A stretch of DNA of 64,000 bases from Trichosporon coremiiforme (Eukaryota; Basidiomycota; Tremellomycetes; Trichosporonales; Trichosporonaceae). The DNA lies in contig BCJJ01000031.1 in the NCBI GenBank assembly GCA_039545355.1, forward strand, positions 1-64,000, read 5' to 3'. A model generated the notes under the pieces. The model saw only the letters and a program-made list of their open reading frames with translations. It made no database searches and had not been told where the DNA came from. The position numbers and the translations under genes were made by a program. Within the stretch, counting starts at the first letter, position 1, and each line of letters begins with the position of its first letter. This document shows, in pieces, positions 1-11,136 of this stretch.

Positions 1-251
1 CATGAGTTATGGATCAGAACATGAGCCACGGCGAGGTTGACGATGACGGGACCGTGCGCATCCGTTCGACTTAACCTGTGACCCTAGTTTACACAAGGTG
101 TGGCTGCAATTAAGGAAATGAGAACCGTTGGAGTCACGGAGGGAACAGGTCAGTGTGTTGTCCAACAGCATTGTCGGGGAAGCTTACGGAGGCATCTCCG
201 GGTGACCCCGGAGTGGCAATGCCTGGCGTTAGCCACGCCGTAGATAATCAC
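1..251. other. Window edge, no gene recognised
   Basis: I see no open frame, RNA gene or repeat that I can support here. It is the 3' flank of the minus-strand OTU-like gene that ends at 252. Confidence 0.5.
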
Positions 252-1838
252 TCACAATACTACACTCCAAGGGCAGTTTCCTTGGGATGGTCGAACTGCT
301 TGTGCCGGGTAAAGGTGGTCCGGTCGGTGTAGGAACGGGGACAATGATTTACGCATAAACTGGTCGTCAGTAACACCAGCACCGCAGTAGTTGGGTTCGG
401 GACAGACAGACTCACCGTAGCCTAGGTGACCTTTGACGTGGTCGCGGAGCCCTTGCGGGCTGGCAAAGTGCTGGTCACAGTGCTGACAATGATGTTTGCC
501 GTTGTTGTCGTCTGGCTTCTTGGGCTTCTCTTTTGATCCCTTGCAGTCGCCAATGTTGAGCTCCTTGGGTGCGGTCTCGAAACTCTCGACCTTCCACTTG
601 TCAGTCACCGGAAGGAGGGGCCCGCCCTCCAGCGGGATGTTCAGTACTTCCGGCCTAATCGAGAGGCCGCCAACAACAATCCGCTCTCCCGACATCTCGT
701 CACCCCCAGCAGCATCTGCACCGGTCTGTTCCTCGACAGCAGCTCGCGCGCCTGCTTGTTCGGAACCAACGACACCGCCCTGCGCCGCGTACCCGCCGCG
801 AGCACCCACGGTCCCAGTACCCATCCTACCCCCACCAGCGAGCTCAGACGGCCCTCGAGACCGGCGACGACTGTGAGGCTACGAGCGAGACGCGCGCCGA
901 TCGCCTCGATCTCGGCGCGGACCGTCTCGTCCTCGATGGCGTCGAGGAGACCGGGAAGTTTGGCTGCACGGTGGTCGTGCTCGGACAGGAGGCGGGGGAG
1001 CATGCTTTGAGCGATCTCCCTGAGGGAGGACGGGACGACGAGCTCACCACCGGCGACGGCGGAAAAGTAGTGGCCGGGGGAAGTGGGGATCTCCATACCG
1101 TGCGCGTCCCGGCGGAACAGTTCCGGGTTGAGAGCGATGTGAACCGGAGCGCAGACGTTGGTGACGGCGGTAGAGGGCGCGTAGGTAGCGACGTGGACGG
1201 ACGACGGCGTGAAGACATGGACTGGCCCCTCGATCGTTGTTGCGGGGGCGGAGAGAGCGGCGTTGTCTATAAACATGCCACGGCGCGTCATGGACTCGAG
1301 CCATCCTTCATGGAGAGCAGGACCTTGACCGGGGTTTTCCACCTCAAAAGCCGAGACGGCGTCGGCAACAAGGTAGTCGTCGGTGCTGGCGGCGAGGACG
1401 AGCGCGGCTCGCAGCGTGGCGGCCATGGTTATGATGACGAACGGGCAGAGATGTATACCACTGCGTGCAGCACACAGTCCCCATCTCCCGGGACATTGAC
1501 CAGGGAGTACCCAAGGCGGGCGGCGGCGACGTAGAGCCGCGCGAGGTTCTCCTCGTACGTGAACGATTGATCAGTCACGGGGGGCGGGGGACGGAGCGCG
1601 CGCGAGCGAGGTGAGTAGGGCGGCGGCGGCAGCCTCGTAGCGGCAGTTGGTGGTCGGCTTGGCGGACTGCTCAGCCGAGCGAGTGGGGGAGAGAGGGGGA
1701 GAGGGCGGACGTGCAGGTGAGGGGAGGGCAGGAGATGAAGAGGGAAGAGAGGGAAGACGGCGACGGAGTGGGTAACGCGATGCGACGCAGTTTGCGCTTC
1801 GACGGCGCCTGAGGCGCGCTCTGACGCTTGTTCGTCAT
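252..1838 (-). CDS. OTU-domain cysteine protease-like protein with C2H2 zinc finger (frame broken)
   Basis: Translation of 1440-1560 gives LGYSLVNVPGDGDCVLHAV, the OTU signature with catalytic Asp/Cys. Downstream come WLESMTRRGMF, PVHVFTPSSV, PVHIALNP and GHYFSAV, the last carrying the expected catalytic His. OTU proteins are usually deubiquitinases; substrate and location are unknown. A 50-nt intron at 780-829 (GTAGGA..GCAG) joins this domain in frame to a C-terminal part with IRPEVLNIPLEGGPL and a canonical C2H2 finger (C-x2-C-x12-H-x3-H, about 430-500). Between the Cys segment and the rest, at about 1426-1455, the frame is lost: a TAA falls nine codons after HAV and no canonical intron restores the frame. 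This could be a pseudogene, a sequencing indel or an unusual intron. The ATG at 1838 (MTNKRQSAPQAPSKRK) is a possible start; exons between 1560 and 1838 are unresolved. Confidence 0.6.
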
Positions 1839-2783
1839 GCTGTTCTGCACGTTAGTATGCTACCTTGAAAATAACTCACTTGCTTAGCTGCTTGTAGTTG
1901 TGTTGAAACCGAGTTGCGAGGGAAGGAACGAGATGGGTTAGGTCATCAGGTCATGGGAAGGCGGGAGCAAATCGCGACGAAGGGGCGCAGAGAGTAGATC
2001 AGCTGCATCAACAGTGACGAGAGGTACGAGAAAGGGACGCACCATTGTGTAGACATGAAGCTAGCATGCTCGTTTATGCTGCGAGGCGTTTGCATCAGCG
2101 AAGCAGCCTTTCTTCAATGGTAGAGCATCCGCGACCAGTAAACTGGCAAGAGCTTGCAATCTCAGGGTCAGGCACTCATCTTATCTTATCTCGCTACGTC
2201 TTGAACGTGGGTTGCAGTGCGGCAGCCTCCCGAGCTGGGGGATGTCCGCACAATCAGCTTCTACGTATCTCTGCTCTGTAATTGGTGCAAGCGCCAAAGG
2301 ATGCTGAGGTGTGGAGTGTCGAGAACTTTGCAAGGCGTCCGAGGTTGTGCCAGGGAACGGGCGGACGTCCGCCGGCTCCGAAAGCCGGAAGAGCAGGAGT
2401 GGTAATGCCCCGCGTCGTGGGTTTGCTGACCGTTCAGTGGGCGTGTCTGAGGATATTCCACAGAGCAACCTGTAAGCATCTTACTAGCCCTAGTGCCAAT
2501 GAAAGGCTGAACCACGAAGAGGGTGGAGAGGATTATATCAACTGTAGGAAGGTCCCACCAGGTCGCCGAGCAGGGCAGGTGCATTGGAAGACGGCGCGAT
2601 GCAAAATCAGCGCACGGCACGTTTCAAGCAATGCTCAGGCATTATACTCTGGCGGTTGGTGAATGACAAATGCAGGAAAGGCGCTATGCGCGCTCAAGGG
2701 CAGCATGCTCATATGTCCTTTCAATCCCAGCACTGACGAGCAGGTTCGTTCACCTATATGCATCGTTCTATTACCTGGGAAGA
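1839..2783. other. Intergenic, no gene recognised
   Basis: Only short overlapping open frames without recognisable domains occur. The part next to the OTU gene is pyrimidine-rich on the minus strand, as expected for a leader or promoter. A tRNA D-arm-like string near 2117 lacks a T arm and was not called. Confidence 0.5.
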
Positions 2784-3258
2784 TCAGCGGTGGATACCAC
2801 GCACTTGGCCGCGACTGGAGCCGATACCAGAGTACCTGAAACGGAAGGAATGGCTTATCAGCTTCTCCACGGCCTTCAAGTGGCCGTATCGCCTGACCAT
2901 CTCGTCAAAAGGGAGGTCGGAGTCATCGGGGAAGGGTGTGATTTCCCAATGATCAGAGATTGTCCACAGGGGGCTGCCCTCGAGAGAGATGTCGAGAATC
3001 TCACGTCGCACTCTGAGGCCGCCCCACAACGATGTGGGAGCTGACGTGGCCATCTCCAGCTCCGAGTGAGGATGTCCCAACGTGGGCGCTCGGCAAGCCA
3101 TCCCTTGGTTCAGGGGCGGCAGTCGTCGGTGGTGCACTCTGCTGAGGGCTGGGGTCCTCGTCGACTGCGTGAGGGAGGCGATTACCCTGCGTGGTCGGGT
3201 CTCCAGCGAAGAGATCTCCACTCCACGTACTCTCTATCTTGTACGTGTGCATGTCCAA
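2784..3258 (-). pseudogene. Decayed paralogue of the C-terminal region of the neighbouring OTU/zinc-finger gene
   Basis: Minus-strand translation gives GGLRVRREILDISLEGSPL followed by WTISDHWEITPF. The neighbouring gene has GGLSIRPEVLNIPLEGGPL followed by LPVTDKWKVESF. The similarity continues upstream (SSHIVVG against GERIVVG) but in a different frame: a G-run near 3035 has one base more than the matching codons of the first copy. No C2H2 finger follows, and I found no OTU catalytic part upstream. It looks like a degenerate tandem duplicate of the domain, or an unrecognised gene in which an intron or sequencing error explains the shift. Confidence 0.5.
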
Positions 3259-4003
3259 TCGCCAGCGTGACGAGGTCTGTGCGGCCTCCCCATCGGTGTC
3301 GTACCGTGTGGCTCGGCTGCCATACCGGGCAGCCTTTGGTTAGCACACGCTAGCCCTTAGAGCTTACGACTGCATTAAAGCTTGAAGATGGGTGCTGGGA
3401 TGATGAGAAGGGTAAGCTTTGCAAGCAGGGGAACCGGCGCAGACGATGTACGAGTGTTGGGGTGCGGAAGCAGATCACTAGAGTGGATTGTCAGCGCTCG
3501 GCGGTGATTAGAAGTGTAGCAGGGGATTATGTCTTGTGTGCAGTACAAAGTGGTTAACCACAGGACCAGACCCGGACGCTCCTATCGGCGGAGTCAGTGT
3601 TACCTCACACCGAGCGTCGACGCAGGTTCGGTATCGGGAACTTCACAAACGCTATCTCATCGCGGAACGCCATCGACACTGTCCAAGGGGTAGGGCCTCC
3701 GGCTCCGAGCGCATCCTTCACTTGCCGAGCGGGCCATCTGTCACGTGACGGGTCTTCCGAAGCCTCTAATTTCCGAGTCCCCCGGTGATCGTCGAGGACG
3801 GCTCCTGACCGAGCTAATTCGCACAGCTGCCAAGGATCTGGATGAGTGCCCGTGGTCATTACCTTGTTAGTGCTATCTCGTCGCTGTCAAGGTTGAGCAG
3901 TGTTGGGCACAGCTATGTGCGAAGGTAGACCAGTATTGCTTGCATCTTTCGACTATAAACAACGTAGTGTCGCAAGCTGGTCGGGGCGGGCACATGAGTG
4001 CAC
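3259..4003. other. Intergenic between OTU relic and ubiquitin-eS31 gene
   Basis: Open frames such as 3605-3859 on the minus strand have no motif I recognise. The last few hundred bases are the 3' flank of the minus-strand ubiquitin fusion gene. Confidence 0.45.
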
Positions 4004-5127
<1,124 letters not shown>

Positions 5128-5573
5128 GGTGGGCTGATCTCTCCAAGAGTGTGGATTCCTCGATAAGCCTGGAGAGAAAGACAAAACCGTCGGTGCCCGT
5201 GACAAAGACTAGCACGCAGCGAATTCTGCACGTCGGAGCCGGCGTTACTGGGAAGGCAAACTTGTGGCGAAAATCGCGATTCGCAGGCACCAGAGTCAGG
5301 AACTGGCCCGGATTTCAGTAGCGTGGTCTTGGCGTGGTTTCAGAATTCCTTCAAGGTGTTACGTAACGCCCATTATTCGCTCACCGGCGGCGGCCGTGGG
5401 TCACCGGACTCGTGCGGGCGGCTGGCGGCGCCGTAGTAATATGTCGCAGTGCCGCAGAAGCATGCCGCCCTACAGAACGCAGCAAGGAGAAGACAAAGCG
5501 CGCTGTCAAACATCAGCACGGTCCTGGGATCACCCTGACGATTGTGACGAGGTGAGGAGCGAGGCGGGCCGAT

Positions 5574-5598
5574 CGCGGGGCGCAAGATGCGCCCCGCG
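5574..5598. repeat. GC-rich perfect inverted repeat (hairpin)
   Basis: CGCGGGGCGCA, then AGA, then TGCGCCCCGCG: 11-bp perfect arms around a 3-nt loop. It lies about 450 bp upstream of UBI3 and 750 bp upstream of the KH gene. Function unknown. Confidence 0.9.
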
Positions 5599-6065
5599 GA
5601 TCAGACGCGATCAGGCGACCGGCGGAGGGACGCGGTGGAGGTACCAAGCGACAGCCAAGGCTAATGGCGGCGCACGGAACGTCGTACGGAACAGGAGGGA
5701 GCCGGTTTCATCGTCGACCTGGAACCAACTTCTGACATCCAGGTCTGGATCCATAGGGGCAAACGTCACTCAGAGTCGCTGTTCTGTGCAAGTCGAAACG
5801 GTAACATGTTGTGTCGCACTCGGGTCGTTGCCACCCTCGGAAGAACGAACCCAAACCAACGCGCGCCAGACCAGACGTCATGTACTGGGCGTCACGCGTC
5901 GGGCTTGCTTAACTTGCTTGGCCCACCCCGGGAGTGTAGGCAGGCTGGTGAAAATTTGGTTCCGTTAATTGAGGAATTCTGGCCATGCACTTCCCTGTGA
6001 GCGCGGCCAAGCTCGCTCAGCGCCCTGCGGCTCGCGGTCGCCGGCGCTCGATGCAGTAGGTTTGC

Positions 6066-6300
6066 ATCGACCTCACCACCATCCTCATCCTCATCCTCAC
6101 CCCCATCCATCTCCTCGCCCCTCCCGTCCTCTCCCATCCTCTCCACCCCCCTCTCTCTCCTCTCCCTTCCGACTCTCCTCTCCTCTCTCCCCCTTCTCTC
6201 TTCCGCCTCCTTTCGTCGCCGCCGCTCCGCCTCTCCTTCCGAGCACCCCTCCCGGCGTCTTCCCTCTCGCGTCACCCTCCCGACGTGTCCTTCCTGCCCT
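6066..6300 (+). promoter_or_regulatory. Pyrimidine-rich leader/promoter tract of KH gene
   Basis: About 230 bases are almost pure C/T on the plus strand, including CATCCT repeats, ending shortly before the ATG at 6346. CT-rich tracts just upstream of the start are common in well-expressed basidiomycete genes. The transcription start is not visible from sequence alone. Confidence 0.55.
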
Positions 6301-6345
6301 TCTCATTCTCGCGCCTCTGCCTACCCCGCTCAAGCGCCTTTAAAC

Positions 6346-7502
6346 ATGGCCGAGTCTGGTAAGTCCAATCGATGCCAAGGTCCACATTCGTGCCTGTGTT
6401 GACAAATTTCCAAGATTCCCCTCCCCCCCAGGCCTTGGAGGCTAGCCCCGAGGAGCTCACCCTCCGCTCCCTTGTTTCCACCAAGGAGGCTGGTATCATC
6501 ATCGGAAAGGGTGGTGCTACCATTGCCAACATCCGCCAGGTTGCCAACTGCAAGGCTGGTGTTTCCAAGGTCGTCCCCGGCGTTCAGGACCGCGTCCTTT
6601 CGGTCTCTGGCGACCCCGAGGCTATTGCTGCCGCCTACGCCGAGGTTGCGCGTCTGCTTCTCGAGACGCCCCTTTCCGACTCGTCGATGCCCCCTCCCCC
6701 TGTCAACCAGTTCACGTCGATCCGCCTCTTGATCTCTCACAACCTCATGGGCACCGTTATCGGCCGTGCCGGTGTCAAGATCAAGCAGATTCAGGACATG
6801 TCCGGTGCCCGCATGGTTGCCTCCAAGGAGATGCTTCCTCAGTCGACCGAGCGCGTGGTCGAGGTCCAGGGAGCTCAGGATGCCATTAAGACTGCCATCT
6901 TTGAGATCGCCAAGTGCCTCCTCGAGGACTGGGAGCGCAACACTGGTACCGTTCAGTACCACCCTGGTGCCGCGGGTGACGCCGGTGTTCTTGCCGGCGG
7001 CCTCGGTGCCCAGGCTGTCACCGGCCCCACCGGTGGCATCCGCCGCACTTCGATGGGCGGCTTTGGTTCGGGTTCGCCTGGACCCAACTTTAACAACTCG
7101 GACCGTCGCGTCTCCCGCGGATCCATCTCGGGCGGCACGTCTGGCCAGGAGCGTCGCGTTTCCGAGTCGCAGCCCGTGCTCAACGACCCCAACCTCCGCA
7201 CCCAGAACATTTCGATCCCCAGCGACATGGTTGGTTGCATCATTGGCCGCGGCGGCACCAAGATCACTGAGATCCGTCGTCTCTCTGGATCTCGCATCTC
7301 GATCGCCAAGGTCCCCCACGACGAGACTGGCGAGCGCATGTTCACCATTGTCGGCACTGCCGAGTCGACTGAGCGTGCCCTCATGCTGCTCTACTCGCAG
7401 CTCGAGTCGGAGAAGGAGCGCCGTGAGTAGTGCCGAGACAGCGTGGACCGTAGCACTGACGCCCCAGGTGTCAACCAGAGCATTGACTCTGCCGATGCCT
7501 AG
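6346..7502 (+). CDS. Triple KH-domain RNA-binding protein (PCBP/hnRNP K, Hek2/Pbp2-like)
   Basis: Exons 6346-6358, 6415-7422 and 7468-7502 give 351 aa. The first joint uses the CCAAG acceptor at 6414, because the later CCCCAG would break the frame; the protein starts MAESDSPPPQALEASPEEL. Three KH domains show the GxxG RNA-binding loops: IIIGKGGATIANIRQ, GTVIGRAGVKIKQIQ and GCIIGRGGTKITEIRR. A Gly/Ser/Arg-rich linker separates KH2 and KH3. Reading through the last intron would stop at TAG 7428-7430, whereas splicing gives a C terminus of RRVNQSIDSADA. Proteins of this class bind C-rich single-stranded RNA and act in mRNA stability, localisation or translation. The exact yeast orthologue is uncertain. 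Confidence 0.9.
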
Positions 7503-7827
7503 ACATCCGTCCAAGGATGTTGACCTGTGCAAGACGCTTCTCTCCGACGTATACCCCTAAACCCACACCCTTCCCACCTCTCGCCCCTCTCCGTAACCGA
7601 ACGCCTTTGACACTTGTACCCAGTCTCTCCCTTCTCTCCTGCCACTCTTCTTTGAAGCTGGTGTCGCTCCTTGCAAAAGCTGCGGAGCCAAGTGCAGTAA
7701 CGGGCCATAGTAAAAATGGATGTATAAGATGTCTGAAGTTTTACAGTCGTGTGACCGGTCAGATCCAGAGCGGCAGTGCGCTCGATGATGCAATGCAAGA
7801 TGAATAGTGATGTGGGTGTCTATGATT
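7503..7827. other. Convergent 3' flanks of KH gene and BCS1
   Basis: 325 bp hold the two 3' untranslated regions. It is C/T-rich on the plus strand near 7560-7650. I see no gene here. Confidence 0.5.
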
Positions 7828-9520
7828 CTAAGACGACTCGACGCCGTACGGCGGCCGCGAAACGCACAGCTCGGGAATGCCCTCGAGGCTCTCGACGGCA
7901 CCGTGTCGGATGAAATGTCCCTGGAGACTGGCCATGGACACCCTCCTCCCCTGCTCCCGCGCCGACTCGACCATGTCCTGCACCTGCCGTCCGAGCCTCT
8001 CGACCTCCTCCTGACTGAGCTCCTCCTCATTCATGAGTCCTCCGGAACCCTTCTCCTCGTCGATGATCTCGTTAATGTTGCGACCATAGAACTTGATGAA
8101 GAGCCTGTACGCCTGCTCCCCGTCTGCGTCGTCGATGAGCTCATTCACGTCAATGCGGCCGGGACGGATGAGGGCCGGGTCGAGCTTCTCGGGGTGGTTG
8201 GTCGTCATGAAGATGATGCGCTGCTCGCTCGAGGTCACGCCGTCGAGCGCGTTCAGGATACCGCTGAACGTGACGCCAGACTGGTACCCGTCGGCGCCCT
8301 GGACGACGCGCTTGGCAAAGGCGGCGTCAATGTCCTCGAGCAGGATGAACGAGCGCTCGGGCACCGTGCTGAGGAGCATGTTGAGCTTGTCGTCCTGCAT
8401 GCCGCGTTCGGCAATGTTGAGCGTGCAAATGTTGTAGTGCACGGCGCCGGCGAGGGCCTGGATGAAGGACGTCTTGCCGCTTCCTGGCGGGCCGTGCAAG
8501 AGGTATCCGCGACGGTACGGGATGCCGCGCTCAGCGTACCACTTGTTGCGGGCCAGGAACGCCTTGAGGTCGTCGGCAATCTTCTCCGCCTTGCCCTCCT
8601 GCAGCACGACGGAGGAGAGCGGGCGCCGCGGCTTGGGCTTGCCAAACTGCTTCCACTCGAAGCCCATCGCAGTGTACGTGATGAGCTTGCCCTCCTTGTG
8701 CTGCTCGGCGAGCTCGCGCGCCTCGTTCAGGAGCGCGGGGAACAGCTCCCTGCTGCTGCTAAGACCGGTGAGCGTAATTGTCTCCCACGGCGTGCCCGTC
8801 GCCAGGTCCATCGCCTTCTGCTCCCTCATGCGCTTCACCTGGAACCACTCCCCACGGTACCGGAACCAATGCGTGCCGGGGCCCGGGACGAGGTTGAAGT
8901 CAGTCTGGATGTGGCCGTTCGCGAGCGCCTGCGTCTGTGTCTGCACCGCCAGCTCGTGAGTCGGGAGGAAGTTCTGCTTGCCCGACAGCACGCCCTTCAT
9001 GCCCCGCTCCGCCTCGGGCAGGGAGCGCGACAGGGCGATCTGGTGCGCCATCCACTCGAGGAAGTAGTTGTACGACACGTCGCGGTTCGGGATCTCGAGT
9101 GTGATCAGCATCCGTCGCTGGCCGAGGTGTGCGGCGGTCTTGGCGCCTCTTCGGAGCGCTGCGAGGCCCGCACCGAGGATCTGGAGTCAGCTGGATCTTC
9201 GCACAACACGTAGCTAAAGGCAGACGTACCATTAGTCCGGCACCGGCGCCAAAGTAGGGGCTGTCTGTCAGTTATGGCGAAAGCTTTTCAACTCACTTGT
9301 TGTTGATTAGCTCGCCCAGCTTCATCGTGCTCTTTCCATCGGCCTTCGGTGTCGGCGCCGAGGCGGCAGCGGTCGCGGTCGCACTTGTGGTAGACGGGCC
9401 AGCGGTCGGTCCTGGCGTCGTGCCAGCGGTGGCGTCGAGAGGTGTCGGCGCGGCGACCGGGGCGGGTGTCGGCGCCGGCGCCTGAGCCGCATCAGGCTTG
9501 TTCAGCAAGCCCCCAATCAT
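7828..9520 (-). CDS. BCS1: Mitochondrial AAA ATPase Bcs1 (Rieske protein translocase)
   Basis: Exons 9297-9520, 9230-9260 and 7828-9180 give 535 aa. Bcs1 inserts the folded Rieske Fe/S protein into complex III of the inner mitochondrial membrane. After a low-complexity Ala/Pro/Thr-rich N-terminus comes NNNPYFGAGAGLMILGAGLA, the single membrane helix with the Bcs1-typical NPYF start. The Bcs1-specific domain (RRMLITLEIPNRDVSYNYFL onward) follows, then the AAA module: Walker A GPPGSGKTS near residue 315, Walker B FILLEDIDAAF, and the NHPEKLDPALIRPGRID sensor/arginine region. Acceptor choice for exon 2 was decided by frame. The ~70-residue disordered N-terminal extension is longer than usual for the family. 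It is divergent from the OCRE/FHA/G-patch gene, with start codons less than 190 bp apart, so the promoter is shared. Confidence 0.93.
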
Positions 9521-9708
9521 AGCAGTCTAGTTGTTGTCGAGTATGCACTTTCGACTTTATTTTGGTTCACCACAGCCAACACACACGAGTTCGGCCACTT
9601 CCGCAGACGAAATATCGCGTCACGTGCCCAGAGGCAAATGTGGAGGTCGTTTGGCCCAAGGAACGCGACGAGCAAGGATCCCTGCTTGTTCAAACACACT
9701 TCACAACT

Positions 9709-11136
9709 ATGCCCAGCCCGACCGGCGACGCCGGCCGTGGCAGCGATGGCACCGGAAACGACAGCGAATGGACATGGGCGCCGGAACTCGGTGTTTACCA
9801 CCACAGGCCGTCGGGGACGTATGCGCTCCCCCAGGCAGATGGGTGGCGGTATCTGACCTCGGAGGAGCTCGCCGCGCACTCCGGATGCACGGGCGATGAC
9901 AAAGACGGCAAAGAAAAGCCAGAAGAAGGAGAAATTGAGGATGACGTGGGATGGGGCGCGCTCATGGACCCGGAGAAGCTGGCACGGATCGAGTCGACCA
10001 AGAATCCAGTGTACTCGGCCTCCCCTCAGCTCCGAGACCCCTACGGACGCGAGACTTATTCCGACGGCACGCCCACCACTGGTGACCCACTTCTCGCGCA
10101 CGAAGACGATGACCACTCGAAGCACCTCCTCCGACTGGTCGTCAAGCGGTCACAGGTGCTCGAGGTCGGCAGCGTCGCGGTACTCGATGCTCGGAGGGAT
10201 GGCACGCAACTGGGCCGCGACCGCGGCGCTGAAGCCAGAGTCCGCATCAAGGAGATGGAAGTGAGCAAGACGCACGCCGTCCTCTTCTACCAGGCCCCTT
10301 CTGCTCCCCGTTCTCCGAGGCGATCGTCAAGGTCCCCATCGCCGTATGGTTCGCGCAGCCAGACATCGACCCCGATCCAGGCGAAAGACGAGAGCGGATG
10401 GTTCGTCTCCGACCTGGGCAGCACGCTGGGCACCTACGTCGCGCACACAGGGGAGGAGGACGCGACCCGTCTCTCGGAGACCAAGTGCGCGTCCCCGCCT
10501 TACGCGCTCCGACACGGGGACAGACTCACGGTGGGCCGAACGACCTTCCTAGTCCACATCCACCAGGACTGGCCGTGCACCGTGTGCCAGCTGAGCGGCA
10601 ACTCGCAGATCGACCTTGAGGACGGCCGTCTCCGTCCCAAATCCACTGCCCCCGAGGAAGCCTCCTTCGAACTGGACACTTTCGCAATGAGCGGCAATGG
10701 CACGCGGAAGGGCCGACAGGCGCTGAAGAGGCGGAGGGAGATGGACGCCTTGCGTGGAAACCTGCTGGGCGAGGACGACGAGCCGACGCCGAGGGCCCGG
10801 ACGTCAGCGGCGGGGTACGTCGACCGCTCGGCGCAGAGGAGGAGACTGCACCCTCCCTCACCTCCACGCCGGAGAGAGGACGACGCCCGGCCCGTGCTGG
10901 CCGCAGGACCGACGGGACCATCCGAGGCTGCTCGCAAACTGCTGGCGAAGCAGGGCTGGAATGAGGGCCAGGGACTCGGACGCACGCCGGGGCGCGCGGA
11001 GCCGATCGTGCCCGTCATTCGAGCTGAGAGGGCCGGACTCGGCGTCAGAGGTCAGATTGCGGATCAACCCGGTGAGGGCGGGGACTGGAGACAGCGCGGC
11101 AGACAGAGACGCTGGGACGAGGTTTCTGGAAAGTAG
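9709..11136 (+). CDS. OCRE/FHA/G-patch protein (AGGF1-like, putative splicing factor)
   Basis: Domains in order: OCRE-like aromatic repeat (WTWAPELGVYHHRPSGTYAL), an acidic linker, an FHA domain (QLGRDRGAE..SKTHAVLFY..VSDLGSTLGTYVAH..HGDRLTVGRTTF), and a G-patch (AARKLLAKQGWNEGQGLGR). This order matches metazoan AGGF1 and its fungal relatives, which associate with nuclear RNA processing. FHA domains bind phosphothreonine and G-patches often activate DEAH helicases. Two starts are possible in the same frame: 9562 (524 aa) and 9709 (475 aa). I prefer 9709 because the extra 49 residues have no domain and would leave only 41 bp to the BCS1 start. There are no introns. Confidence 0.85.
   Translation: MPSPTGDAGRGSDGTGNDSEWTWAPELGVYHHRPSGTYALPQADGWRYLTSEELAAHSGCTGDDKDGKEKPEEGEIEDDVGWGALMDPEKLARIESTKNPVYSASPQLRDPYGRETYSDGTPTTGDPLLAHEDDDHSKHLLRLVVKRSQVLEVGSVAVLDARRDGTQLGRDRGAEARVRIKEMEVSKTHAVLFYQAPSAPRSPRRSSRSPSPYGSRSQTSTPIQAKDESGWFVSDLGSTLGTYVAHTGEEDATRLSETKCASPPYALRHGDRLTVGRTTFLVHIHQDWPCTVCQLSGNSQIDLEDGRLRPKSTAPEEASFELDTFAMSGNGTRKGRQALKRRREMDALRGNLLGEDDEPTPRARTSAAGYVDRSAQRRRLHPPSPPRRREDDARPVLAAGPTGPSEAARKLLAKQGWNEGQGLGRTPGRAEPIVPVIRAERAGLGVRGQIADQPGEGGDWRQRGRQRRWDEVSGK

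Larger units (their letters stand above)
5128..6345. other. Divergent intergenic region between UBI3 and KH gene
   Basis: This 1.2-kb stretch serves as promoter for both flanking genes. The open frame at 5264-5968 has no recognisable domain and is Arg-rich, so I treat it as chance. The region holds an 11-bp perfect inverted repeat (5574-5598) and a pyrimidine-rich tract (about 6066-6300) leading into the KH gene. Confidence 0.6.

Noticed and set aside
2112..2190. tRNA-like D-arm (CAATGGTAGAGC) and a small stem CCAGT/ACTGG
   Set aside because: No T-arm GGTTCGA box or matching acceptor stem; at best a degraded tRNA.
3605..3859. 84-aa minus-strand frame that might be the missing OTU part of the relic
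   Set aside because: I could not align it with the OTU motifs of the neighbour.
5264..5968. 234-aa open frame upstream of the KH gene
   Set aside because: Arg/Ser-rich, no motif, spans the GC hairpin; likely chance in GC-rich DNA.
6330..7532. 400-aa minus-strand open frame
   Set aside because: Complement of the KH gene; composition (Leu/Gly/Asp/Val) is typical of an antisense shadow.
7807..9213. 468-aa plus-strand open frame
   Set aside because: Antisense shadow of BCS1.
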